Made by a program: the position numbers and the translations under genes. A stretch of 64,000 bases of DNA from Channa striata (taxonomy: Eukaryota; Chordata; Actinopteri; Anabantiformes; Channidae). Position 1 is the first letter of the stretch. Each line of letters starts with the position of its first letter. The notes below the pieces were generated by a model that worked only from the letters and a program-made list of their open reading frames with translations, was not told where the DNA came from and did not search any database. Below, one piece after another: positions 20,090-32,735 of this stretch. The DNA lies in assembly GCA_033026295.1 (NCBI GenBank), contig CM065168.1, positions 28,632,306 through 28,696,305 of the forward strand. Reading direction: 5' to 3'.

Positions 20090-23000
20090 AATTAGGTCCT
20101 AAAGTAAAATATTCTCATACAAAAAAAAATCTGCCAGTGTCACAAAATCACTTGAAGTTGTTTAGAATATAAATGTTTTTCCTCCAAGTGTTTTCTCGAA
20201 TTGATTTTTTTTTTGTATTTGAGCGTAGCAGCTTGCATTATCCTCCAGATACAGAATCTCAGTTCTGAAGAGAAAGATTTTCCTGACAGCAGTTAGTTGA
20301 TGGGAAGATTTCTGCCGTGTGTCTGGTGTTTTCAGACCTACTCTTCCCTCGAGGAACATCAAAGTGAAGCCGCTTTTGCATAGAGCCCTATACATGTAGG
20401 CAGAACGTGCACAATGCAAAACAAATGAGAGAGGTTTTGTCTTCTTATGACTTTCCCCCAAATCCCGTCACTTTAATCAACACTAAAACTCCATCACTCT
20501 GCTGTTCTTGTATGCCAGCGGATGTCAAATGGCGCTTTGATTGGACACAGGCCCAGTATCGTTTTGTAACCGAATGTTAAAGAGAGAGTGTCTGCCCAAG
20601 AGAGACAAATGAGCAGGGTTTGCCGGCGGACAGCTGTGTCTTGTCACAGCTGAAGTTTTGGCAAACATCTTCGAACAATATGAGCAAGAGGGCAGAAATA
20701 GAAGAAGTGGCTGTTGTCAGGGTGAGATGAGGGGAAAGATAGAAGAGAGCGGAGGGATGACAGGCAACAAAAGGAGTGGAAGACAGTGAGGGAAGTCGAG
20801 TTAAGCGGGAGATGGATGGTTTGGGAGCGCGGCCCGGGTCTGACAGAGGTTCTGGATGATGTGACACGGCCCAGACAGGGCGAGTGACTGATGGTCTATA
20901 GGTCACTGCTACGACTAGCTGCTTCCTGCTCACATACAACCAAGCCAGCCCCTCATTCCTCATTACTGACACGTCCCATAATATTTATCCCCTGTGAAGT
21001 CCACCATGAAACCCGGTAAGCTTTAAAGGGATTCATTGACTTTTTGGGCCGAATGAGCTTTTTGATCAGCTCGGCGTGGAGCGATTAAGAGAGCGGCAGC
21101 TGTTTCCACTCTCTGTATTTAGCACACTTCATATGATGCTGCAAACAAACTTCACACACAGTATGCGAGTCTCGCAGAGGCAGAGACGCTGCCAAATGCC
21201 TTGTAGCAGAACAATGTGTTGATAGACTTAATTTGCCACAAGCTAAATCAATTCCTTTAAAAGGAAGCCCTGCTGTTCCACTGTATAATCAATATTTGAA
21301 GTTCATCGCACTCCAGGATGATGAATTTTCATTTACATTTATTAGTGCACCACCTTGTCTCAGCGGGCTTTGCCTACATCTACTTGTGCTGCTTTGTTTG
21401 TGTGTGTGTGTGTGTGTGTGTGTTTTCATAAAACAGAATGTGACCAAAAAGCATGAGAATGCAAATTTTTTTTTTTAGATGTCGGGCTTCTTATTCAAAA
21501 GTCAACTAGCTTTCTGCTCTATAGAGGCTACAGTAAAAAGCGGCCTCCGCGCTGTCTTTGATGGATTACATCCTGTGCATTTGTTTGTCTCTTTGATTCC
21601 GCGAAACACACTCCAAAACCTGACATTCGCCAGGGTGCCTTCCTTTTATTGAGCTCCACCGTAGCTGCGATGGAATGCAATCTCACTAAGTCATGTCGAT
21701 GTCGTGGAAGTAAAAATACACCGTCAAGCGACGAATGGACCTAGAAATGTAAGGCGCGCAGGCGGTAGCCGCCTTTGTAAGTGATGAAGTGGCTACAGGT
21801 GGAGTTTTCCTTAAATATCCCATTTTACACGTATATTTTTGGCATAAGAACCTTTTATCCAGAGATTTGCAAAAAAAACAAAACAAAAATCGGAGCTGCA
21901 AAAAGTAAGCATACATGAATCACCCTGCCTGCAAGGAGCCTGGTAACAAAGCAGAGCAACTACTCACTGCTCAACTACAAAACGATACCGGGCTTTTATT
22001 TGCGTGGGGGCTTTGGAGGGGGTGTGGATTCTCGGGCTGTTGCACTGGATGTTTGGTCTCCTGTGTGGGAGATGCGAAGACCTGTTACTCCAAAGCATCT
22101 TAGCATTAAGATAATCTTTACCCACTGACTTCCAGTGGCTCAGAGATGATCCACATGCTAAGAGGCTTTTGGTGGGGGAACCCTGTCTTGAACTGCCCTG
22201 CCAAATGGCATCGAGAAAAAACTTGGCTCGCTAATAAATGGACACGTTTATTACCTCGTATGAGCGCAGGCCTCCTTCACTACCTCTGATCTTTTGTAAT
22301 ATTCTCCGTGCCCGACTCACAGCACCTTGAGTATTTTTCCAGGCTTTGACGCTTTCCTCTCCTCAGATACTTGCGCGTGTGAGTGTGTGTGCATACTTCT
22401 AATTAGGAGTTAAAAGACCGTTAAGTGAACGTAGTCCATCTGGCTTTGGCATTAGCCCATTGTTGTTCCAGTCTATGGGGAAACTGACCTTGGCTAGCAG
22501 TGCAGGGGAAAATCATGCTCCGTTTCCTCAGTTCTGCGTTAAATATAATTTGAGCAGGACTGACGTTAGAAATGCAAGATTAAGATGGAAATGTAAGATT
22601 AAGATTAATTCCTGAGCTTTGAATGCAGAAGGTCGGTCTTTATGCGTGTATCTCAGTGTGTAGAGGTCACATAGTCAGATGGAAGGCAACATATGGCAAG
22701 TGTTGCTTTAATGTGCTTAAGACTGTGTGGCTCAACAAACATCGGAAACTTTCATCTCAAGGTTTCATCTCAAATTTCATCATAATTTAATGCTTCCCTG
22801 AAATTTTAAGAAATGAACACACATGCTTCCCTGCTGAGAGCTGGATAAGAATATACCACTTTAATTTGCATGTGGTGATTATCTTGGATATTACTCATAT
22901 TGATCCCTGTAGGAGGGCAGAAAAAGCACCAGAACAGAACAACAATAATAATGATATGAAAAATTAAGCAAACAGACTAATCCTTCTATAGTTGATTGAG

Positions 23001-23776
23001 TTAATTGATTTTTCTGGGGGCAGTGGAGACTGTCTGTCTGTGTGTGTGTGTGTGCGTGTGTGTGATGAGAGCAGACACAAGTGTGGGTGGAGCAGCTTGT
23101 CCCTGAAGGTGCTGCTCGGGTCACTGGGCTACATCTATGTTAAAGTGGGGGAATAACACACATCCACACAAGAAATTAGCCAAACTAAACCTAACTAAAA
23201 TTCAACTTTTCATTATGTTTTGATCATTTAAATCTTGGGTAGTTTGAATTTAACGTCAGCAAAAGGGCTATATACTTGAATCGGACTCTAAAAAAATTCT
23301 CCAGCCTCTTGGGTTCATGAACCCTCTTCAAACCTGCAATGGATAAACTCCAAAATTCATGGTTGTCAGACTAAAACAAGCCTGAGTTGTTCCATTTCCT
23401 GAAAAGCGGACATTTTGCCGATAAAACTATTTCAACCTGAAGCGATGATTTAAAGCTGAGTACAAAAGTAAACTGACCGGTCTTTTTTTTTTTTTTTGCA
23501 TATGGAATGTAGCACTGTGCTTTGTTGTCCAGGACAAGTAACTCTTAACAAGATCCATCTTGCATGGAAGGAGCGATGAAGTGGGCCGTTGTTGCCCCGT
23601 CCACATGCCATCATCTGATACCCTGGCATGGGGCTGTAAAACACAGCTCCCTGCACTCTTGAAGCGACAGTGCGGCTTTCTAGCAGTTTTACCCTCCGCT
23701 ACTCTGTCTTTCTGTCTCGCCTTTGTCCTCATGCCTCGCAGACATCGTCCACACGTACGAGCATTCGTATATACAG

Positions 23777-23801
23777 ACACACACACACACACACACACAC
23801 A
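23777..23801. repeat. (AC)n microsatellite
   Basis: Short uninterrupted AC array; another CA array lies at about 23887-23907. Confidence 0.9.
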
Positions 23802-24505
23802 TAATGCATGCACAGATGAAAAATGTTATTGCTCCCAGTGCTGGAAAAAGTCCAAGTGGAGGGGTTGAGTTTCTTCAGAGGTACCCCACACACACACACA
23901 CACACACCCTCCTCTCCATCAGTAGCATATCCCTCACTCCTTTATTCCACTCTTCTTCTCTGCTCCCTCGCTCTCCTCCCTTCGCTCCAGCCTCCTCCCT
24001 CTGCTCCCCCGTGAACAAAAGAGCTGCCCTCCGAGCGCTTCCACTGAAAGCCCTCACACACACTCTGCTCTGTGGCTTCGCACTCTCCCACGTGCACTCT
24101 TAGCCCTCTCGTCATGTGCAAAACCAGTCCACTTCTCCACACTAATCTGCCCTTCGTTTCTTTTGTCTTTTCCTTCACTTTCTCTGGCTCACCACCACTG
24201 TGAATTTGCTTCTCCGTGCATCCGAGCCGTTATCATGTTACAGCTCGCTGGCAGACACTGAAATGTATTCCTTCGTTTTTTTTTAATTGCTCTCATCTTT
24301 TTCTCATATTTTGCTTTCCTTTGCTGCTTTCCCCCTCCCTTCTTCTTTGTGGGTGGTTTTTGATGTGTAGTCTCTGTTTCTCTTCATTCACTCATCACTG
24401 TCCAGCAGTAAATAGGTCCTCTGCAGTGACGACAGGATGAATAATCATGATTGCCTATCACTGCGGTGTCAAAGTATTTTGGGACCGAACCAGAGCTGGT
24501 TCTGT

Positions 24506-24507
<2 letters not shown>

Positions 24508-24537
<30 letters not shown>
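24508..24537. repeat. (AC)n microsatellite, 30 bp
   Basis: Uninterrupted AC repeat, followed by an AAACAG break. Confidence 0.95.
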
Positions 24538-24541
<4 letters not shown>

Positions 24542-25523
24542 ATGTACAACTCCCTCTAAAATCTCTGGAAATCAGGAAGCCCTTCCCTCATTAGCTACCT
24601 CATCCTTTAAACTTCCTTTCCAAAAACCTTTTCTTTCTGTCTGTCTCCCTCCGTCTTTATCAGACTTGCTCTCCATTGGAGTGCAGCTGTATTGCAGGTC
24701 CCCAGCCACAGGAGGGGGAAAACAGATGGAGGCGCCCTCCTTTCTTCCTTTCTTTCGCTCTTCCTTTCTTCTTTCTTCGCTCTCTCCCTCCTTCCCCATA
24801 GAGAAAATGGAGCCAGAAGAATGCCGGTGCACGGAGGGAAAAGGGGGTGCCGGGACAAAAGCCTTCCTTTTCCACAGCCTCTCTCTGTTGTGATCTTTGG
24901 TTTTCGGTTGATGGATGGGTGGCACAACCGTGGGTCACAGTGCCGTACCTCTCGTGTGCGTGTGTGTGTGTGATGCCTGTTTCTGTGACGTCGGACTGAT
25001 AACCCTCTGGCTGTGTGGTCTTGGATTTTGAAGAGAGACTGTCTGTCTTTGCTAACTAACACACACAGCTGCTGTGGTGTTTGTGTTTGGTTCCCTATTT
25101 TGTGTGTTCCACTAAAGCCACCGGTCCAAGTGAGGCCTAGCCCATCTGGAGCCTAAGTCCTGGGTGGCCGTTGTGTTTGTGTGTGTGCTGTGTGTGTGCA
25201 CAGCTGAGCATTGCGTCCAGTCTTTGAGGTGTGTATTCTGGCACTTGCTAAATTATACACAATATCTGATTTCTCCAAACCTTAACGGCGCTGCTGTGCA
25301 GCAGCCAAACAATTCTACTATTGTGCATAAGTGCTGTAATTCCGACGTATTTTTATATTCTCTCATTTGTATCCAAAGCTTTGCTTTCTCCTTATGTTTC
25401 CTCTTAAATTTAATCACTCTAGTGATGGGCGAGCTCGCTCTATTCTGGTGGTACTTAACTAGAACAAAAGAATCCACTCAAGGTCTTGTTTATCATGATG
25501 CCCTTCTATGTTGCATAGAGGGA

Positions 25524-25525
25524 GT

Positions 25526-25564
<39 letters not shown>
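25524..25564. repeat. (GT)n microsatellite, about 41 bp
   Basis: GT array with one TTTG interruption. Confidence 0.95.
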
Positions 25565-25565
<1 letters not shown>

Positions 25566-28500
25566 TGCCACTGCTTGTGTGCGAGTGTGATTGCATGCGT
25601 CATGTGTCATGCGTAGGTGCGTGCGCTTGTGTACATGCCCTGCGTGGGTTTGTGTACACCCCCACTCCCCTCCATTGCTGCATTAAGCATTATTTGCAAA
25701 ACACAATCATACGAAACAATGTTTTTTTTTGGGGGGCGAGCATGAAAAGACAGCGAGAAAACAACTGAAACTGGCCTGTACCACTTGACCCTATCGGGGG
25801 GCGGGGGGGTTGATGAGTTGGTGATGGGGACAGGAGGGAAGTTGTAAACCAGGGGAGAGATAATCCCTCCAGTCATGGTGGCCCCCCCTTCGCTTGGGCT
25901 TGAACATGGCACACCGGGTTGTCAATCACTCAACAAAGCTGTCTATAAGGGGATTATGAATCCGCGGACCCTCCCTCTTCTCCCTCTCCCCGTCGTCTTG
26001 CCTTTTCCACTCTCTCATCCTACCTCCACTCATTTTCCCCTCTTTCTCCCACACTATGTCTTGCACTCATCCTTGTTTTCCAGCTGCCCACCTGCCTGTC
26101 ACTCCCCTTGTCCAGTGTCCTCTCATAACAAAGTGTGTCTCTCCCCCAACACACCCTCTGCTTTGCTGTCGGGAGCTTAGTTTATCTTCAACTTTCCATC
26201 CATCCTCTGTAAGCCCCATTCTTTCTCATTCTCAGGTCCTCCTCACTCTATCTCTTTGTCCCGCCCGTCCATTATGTCTCACCTAGATAAGCGTGCCCAC
26301 GTTACGGTTTCTGCGATTAGGAGGTGACGGGTGTCTCAAAGCCACACTGCACCATCACACAAAAGTGAAATCAAGACAAAAAAGAGCGATAATGAGTTCA
26401 TTCTAACCATGTTTTATTTATAATTATAATCACAATCAGGATGATTTTCCACTTATGCATTCTGCTTGTGTACATGGAGATAGATCCTCACGGCAACAGT
26501 TGTAAAAGCTGCACACTCCAGAAAGTCACGCTGAGGTTTAAGATGCACAAACTGATGAATGTGAGCTTTGCAAAAGGATACAGATTTAGTTAAAAAAACA
26601 GCTACAATTTTTTGGATGCAGGCCTGAATCCCCCCTCCTTTTTTTTTTTTTTTTTACGTTGTCATTTGTGTGACCTGTGCACCCTTAAAGCACACACGCA
26701 CCGAGCTGTCATCTAGCTAAATGTCACCTCCCCTATAAATGTGATGAATGGCTTGCAGTCCTATCTTATCTCTCTTTCCCTAACCGTGCTCTTTGAAAAC
26801 CTAACCGCTGCTTCCAGGTTCCTGCAGGTGCTGACAGAAGCCCCTCCTTCTGCAATCAGCCAACCATCACTTTCCGTTTGCCGACTATGTCTTTTTCTAT
26901 CTCTTGTTTGGTTTAGACGTCTGCCAGTGCTCAGACAAACATACTCTTGCAACCGGTTTGCTCACCCATGTTTCTTTTTTTCTAACCCACGGTGTTTTGC
27001 ATTTTGCTCATTATGCTCCTTTCCTTTCTGCTCACCAGCAACGTTGTCGGTTTGGTCAGTAGGTCAGGGTTCATAGCAGGGCCTAAACTGGTTAATCTGC
27101 TCCAATCCTATGAAAATCTAGCAGGTTTAATCCAGCATTTGGCAGTTAGCTCTACGTCCGAGAAGAATTAACAATCGAGTCTCTATTGGTAGTCAAAAAG
27201 AGATTTAAGGGTCAAGGCTTTTACAGTTTCCAAGCAACATTTAATTAAAGCGAAGGTTAAGGGTTGCTATTTGAAGTCACATTCTTCATTTCTGTCTGTC
27301 GGAATGTTCTAGCGTTATTAAAATAATTCTATTTGTAGAAACCTTTTCCAGTATTTAACAATCATCACAAGTCCAACAACTATGGACATTGCGTCATAGA
27401 ACAAAAGTTTAATGTTTGTCACATTTGAAATTTCATTTCAGCTGATCCAAAAGTGTTTCTTCATGGCTAGATTGAGACTTCTTGCAACAATAATAACACT
27501 GAAGGCGAAGATGACGCAAAGAGGGATGCAAACCGATGCTGAGATGCTGAGATGTAACAACCAATCATTTCACCATTAAGGGCAAGATTAGATGATGATG
27601 GAAGAGTGAAAGTGATGGAGAAGAGAGAGAGTCTTAATGCGGGCGACGGGGTTGTTATCTAGCAGGCGGCTGATGGTTTTAACAGCTGTATTATCTTGTG
27701 TATCTTATATTGGATTAAGCTTCATTCTCTTACATGTGTTGCACTCTGATTGGCGTTCTGATTAAACACATTCACGTCGGGACAGACAAGGGAGGGAGAG
27801 AAATGAGGAGGAGGGGGTGGGGAAGGTGAGTGACAGTGCTCTTACAGAAAACTGGCTGGAGTAATTATCACTCAGTATCTTCATTTTCTAATGGATGAAT
27901 GCAGGTAGTTCAGGACGTTGAGTCATTCAAACTCAACTTCCTGGATTGTAGTTTATGCAATAGCTGCAGCATTTGAAACAAAACTCCCAACATAGTTCCT
28001 CTTGTTATTTTAATAACAAACATGGCTTTTCCCTACTGCTGCTTCACAAAAAAAGTCTTCTGATGGATCGACCTTTTAACCTTTCAAGCTAAAGTTGTAG
28101 CATCACTATACTTTAAAGCGTCTCTGATATCTGAAAGAGTCCATAATCGGTAAATTAATTAATTAATATCTGGAAGTGCAAATGAATAAATCCAAAGTTA
28201 AGCTGAAAGCACTGACAGCTGATTATAGATGAGTCTTGCCACCAGCTTGTTTGAGGGGTAGATCATAACAGACAGTTTTGCCACCAAGCAGGGTGAGAGC
28301 ATCACTGCAGCTGTCCCCTGCAAAGTGGAAGCACAGTGTTGACAACCGGACATTCTTAGGCACAGCCGAAGTACAAATAGACTGACCTGGGCACCTGGTT
28401 CCTGCTCGAACAAGCCGCAAAAAGTGAAAGGCAAGACAACAGAGGAGGCGTGAGCTTAGATTTCTGCTTAAATGCTCTGGCCGTGGATCGGAATATGTGC

Positions 28501-30443
28501 AGATGAAGCTCTTAGTATTTAGGATTGCGAGTTAATAATTTATACCCTCAGTTCAATAAAGCTTTAGCGTGATTGGTACCCATGAACACTGCATGTGTAT
28601 GCTGCTTCCACAGCTGGATAAGGGTAGTAGCAGCTTTTTTTTTAGTTTAATTTGTTATTTTCTACTATAGTTGTGGTGAGAAACGCGAAGGGGCAGATAA
28701 AGGGAGATGAAGGGAGCGAAGGAGGAAAACTTAGGGAGGAAAGTGTTACAAATATTTAAAGAAGAAGGAAGGTAAAAGATGATGATGTGTCATATATATA
28801 TTAGAAACTGTGAGTCTGATCTATTTGGTCTCATCTCACACCTTCGCCTTAGCACTTTCTCTGCCACTTCTTTTCTTATCCGCTTTCTCCCTGCCATTCT
28901 CTCCCTTCGTCTCTCGCCCGCTTTCTACAATTCTCTCCTTCTCACCCCGCAGTTTCTCTTTGTCACACTTGGGTCTATCTCGCGCTATTTCTCACTCTTA
29001 CTCCCTTTCATACCCTGCAGTCTCTCACCAGCAACAACAAGAAAAAAAACTTCTCATGCTCAGTTTGGTGTGCAGCCTGTCAAACCCGCTTTGAATACAC
29101 ACGTGCACCAGCCCATAACTCCAGCATACAACCAAGGGAATAATAGAATCAAGGAATACTCTGAGATAAAGGGAGGGGGGGGGGGGGATAAAAGGATAAA
29201 GCAGACTGAGAGGGATAGAGAGCTTCATATTATTAATTTAGCTGAAGAAAGAGAAAGAGGAGGAATTTCTTTCAATCCCGCTGCTTCCATAGAGCTTCTA
29301 TAGTGGCACACAATGGAGAGATTGGAGCAGGAGGGGGGAGAAACAGAGAGGTAGAGATAATCCATCCTGCCGTATAAACCATGGAGTTAACTGTTTCATA
29401 GCTTCAGCTTGGCCTGCTTTTATTCCCCTGTCATCGTGACTCTTGGTCTAATCTTTCACCATCTATCTTTCATTTACTTAAACCCTTTTTTTCTTACCCT
29501 CCCTCATCCCCCCTCTTGCTTCATCTCCATCCCTCCATACCTCCCATAGCTCCTTCATCTACCTCTCTGTGGGCTCTCTTCCTAATCCCCCAACATTTCT
29601 TCCAGACCTATAGACTGGAATAAACCTGCCCACAGCCAGCCGAGTGTGTGTTTGTGCACACACACACGCACATGCGTCTCTTTGTGTCCTATATACACGC
29701 ATCAAATGCCAGCGTATGATGTGTGTGGCTGAGAGTGTATGTTCACAGTTGGCATCCCACTTGTCCGTCGAATTTGGCAGAATATCTCCTCATCTGGCAC
29801 AAGAAGAAGGGAGGGTGTCCGATAGTGAGGGATTACGCTGACTTACACACACACACACTTATTGGCACATATTTCCACATTAAGAAATGCAAAGCCCCTC
29901 ACTTTCTGTGACCCACATGCTTATGTGGGGTGGCTCTCTCATTCAGACGCTAGAATATCGATTTCGGAGTTTTGAGTTTTGAGGCACGTCGAGTCCCACA
30001 TAAAGAAAATATGGGCACTGTGGATCACTTCTTGACGCTTAATATGCTGAAGAAATAGTAAACATTTTTATTCACACACAGAAAGAAGCCGACACTTCTT
30101 TATGCCGCCATAAACCGAGCTGTCTCGCCTGGATGTGTCTGGTGTTGTGAAGCAGCTTTCGAGCGTCCCTGCCCAACAAGAAGTGAAATGCCAATGAAAT
30201 GCATTTCTGTAATAGGCCTGCTGACAGTGCAGCAGCTTCGAGCACAGAGAGGAAATAGTCTCCAGAAGCCTTTTACTGTAAAGTGTTTCTTTGTCTCCAA
30301 GGGAGCTGGTGGGTTGGGGGGTGGGGGGGACTAGACTGGGCCTTTTGTATGAACCTGATTGATAGGTGAGTCTGACCTTTAGCACCTCTTGAGAAATCCA
30401 ACAAGTCATTCTCTCACCTTATATTTAGTCTCCTCTGTATCTG

Positions 30444-30446
<3 letters not shown>

Positions 30447-30479
<33 letters not shown>
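30447..30479. repeat. (CA)n microsatellite, 33 bp
   Basis: Uninterrupted CA repeat. Confidence 0.95.
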
Positions 30480-30481
<2 letters not shown>

Positions 30482-31763
30482 TCAAACAGACCCTGGATGG
30501 AAACCTAATTCTGCCTTTTCTTTCTCTCCTTTTCAAAAACCTCCCAATTACAGCCACTCCATTTTCCACCTCCCTTCCTCCCTCCCCCCCCCCTTCTTAA
30601 CGAGCAATCTCGTTAATGTCAGAGAGCCTCTTTCTCGCTCCCTCTCTCATTCTTCCTCTCATTCAGGCTTTTGGCCTATAGAGAGAAAGAGAGAGAGAAA
30701 GATATGAAGAAGCCGAGATAGAGAAATCAGGGCTCAGCTGAAAGAACAAGTGCCAGATAAGGAAGGTTGAGGGAAGACAGGGTGTGGGTAGAGAGAAGCC
30801 AGGGCCTCTGTAATAATGGCCAGACAAGTGTGTGAGATTACTGCCCTGGTTTCAGGGGGGACATAATTATATGCCGCACAGGCTGTCAGAAAGAACGAGA
30901 TGAGGGGGGCTGTATTTAGTGATGCACCAGTGAGAGATTGGTGAGGCGAGCGCAATGACTAAATCTGCATCGCAGCCGGGGCGGTTCCAGACCTGCTTGT
31001 GTGTCTGTGTGTGTTTGCGGGATGAGTAATGTTAAGCCATTGAATGCTGTAAATTATTCAAAGGCTTCATGCATGGAAACATTATAATTCCATGTCTGAG
31101 TGTGAATTACCCCCCGTTTCACCCTCAGGCACATATCTCACTATAGCCCAAGGCCTCGTGGGATATTAAAGGGAGTAAATACTGTGGAAGCTGGACCGGC
31201 ATTTAAACCGCATGCAGTGGCCAGATATCCCAGCAGGATGTGGCACTTCTCCTGGGCGGAATTCATCTCACTGCTAGTTATGTGTCCATTTCTGTGTGAA
31301 GATGTGTTTTTTTTTAAACATGACAAATGAAAACCACATTTGTAATGGTGGTTAAAGCCTAGAATTCCTCCAAAATAAAGGCAGGAGAGATTGTGTCAAC
31401 GCACTTGGACGCCCCTTATTTGGCTCTCCGATGAGAAATGTAGAGTTAATTTTTGGGGATCTTTAATAGATAATACAAAACACCACCAGCTGTTGAAGCG
31501 AGATATCAGTGTAGACACTTTTTCAGATCCAGATACGCACTGGATGTGGCTGCAGTGGAAAAAATGGTGAACTTGATAATGAAATCATTTTAGCTTTTGC
31601 TTTGGAAAAAATACGTTATTTGGCTTGAACTCTTTTTCATTTTCTTGGATTCTACTGCCAGAGATTAACATACTATAAATTGCTCACAAGTTAATCAGAA
31701 AATGTAAAAATAGGATGTGCCTAGGTGTATATAGCTGTAATAGCTGCTACACAAGGCAAAGCA

Positions 31764-31797
31764 CAATTCAATTCAATTGAACTTTATTTATATAGCT
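31764..31797. repeat. Fragment of a common fish interspersed repeat (CAATTCAATT...TTTATTTATATAGC)
   Basis: Reads caattcaattcaattgaac then tttatttatatagc. I recognise this as a segment shared by many teleost interspersed repeats. Only about 34 bp is clear; similarity fades on both sides, so the family is left unnamed. Confidence 0.6.
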
Positions 31798-32568
31798 ACT
31801 GTTACACACCTTATTCAGGGGACAAACTGTATTTTTGGATTCATATCTCCTAACTGTCTGCAAACTACAGTATTCCTCTTTAGTGAAGCAGTTTGCTCTC
31901 GAGCAGAGCGGGTTATGTAAAAGTGGACTGTGCAGCCCAGCTAATAAGTTTTCACAGCTAAATCTTTTTTGAACTCTCCATCTCTCAATTCTCTCAAAAG
32001 TTTTGCACAATCAAAACCATTTTCTAGCATAAATTTTTGAAATCGACATAAAAAAAATACCCACGGTGTTACTTTAACTTGAAGAGCACTTTCCTCTTGT
32101 TCAAATCCTGGTGTCATTGAGTCTTTCTGCTCTCAGTATCATAGCAGCACAGGATGTATTAGGATTTTAAATGAGCTCCAAGGTAAGCGGTGGATTTCAG
32201 TCTAAATTAGGCTTTTGTAATTTTAGTGCGATTGTGCCGTCGTCCTCAGGTAGCGACACATACACTTTTATGGCCACTCATTAGGGGCTGTCAAACTACA
32301 TTGTGGGAAATGGACTGGAAAAAACCTCTCATTTATGGTGACGCGACAACAACAACACATCAAGAAGCGCAAATATGGGTTCACAAAACATGTAAATTAC
32401 AACATGGGAAATTAAACTTCGCACACTGATAATATGTTGCAGAATTTGCCTTTAATCTGTGCCGACAGTTGGTCTCGATGCCCGCCTCCAATCATCTTCC
32501 CTTTTTTTCTCACGCCTCTTTTTCGTCCTCCTAGGCGACGGGAAGTGGAGTTGGAGTTGGTTTGCAGG

Positions 32569-32592
32569 GTGTGTGTGTGTGTGTGTGTGTGG
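32569..32592. repeat. (GT)12 microsatellite
   Basis: Uninterrupted GT repeat. Confidence 0.95.
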
Positions 32593-32639
32593 GTTGGGGC
32601 ATGTTGGGTGTGAGTGGGAGGTGAGCTAGCATGCAGCAT

Positions 32640-32735
32640 TAGTTCTGCTTGAGCTGATGTGTTAATTAGCCAGCCGGGCGCATAGATAATTAATGAGAAT
32701 CATGATTAATGACTGTACAGTATGCATGGTAAGGT
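32640..32735. promoter_or_regulatory. Candidate homeodomain-rich conserved element in efnb3 intron 1
   Basis: Within about 90 bp there are gttaattagc, ataattaatgag and gattaatgac, i.e. three TAAT-core sites, beside the palindromic tatgcatg. It lies just past a TG microsatellite in otherwise unstructured DNA. The suggestion is inference; sequence conservation among fish would be the test. Confidence 0.25.

Noticed and set aside
25164..25616. 150-codon Cys/Val-rich open frame
   Set aside because: The Cys-Val alternation is simply the GT microsatellite translated; the rest has no domain.
28779..29303. 174-codon open frame on the plus strand
   Set aside because: Driven by a C/T-rich tract giving Ser/Leu/Phe-rich peptide, followed by purine-rich sequence; no domain or splice partner.
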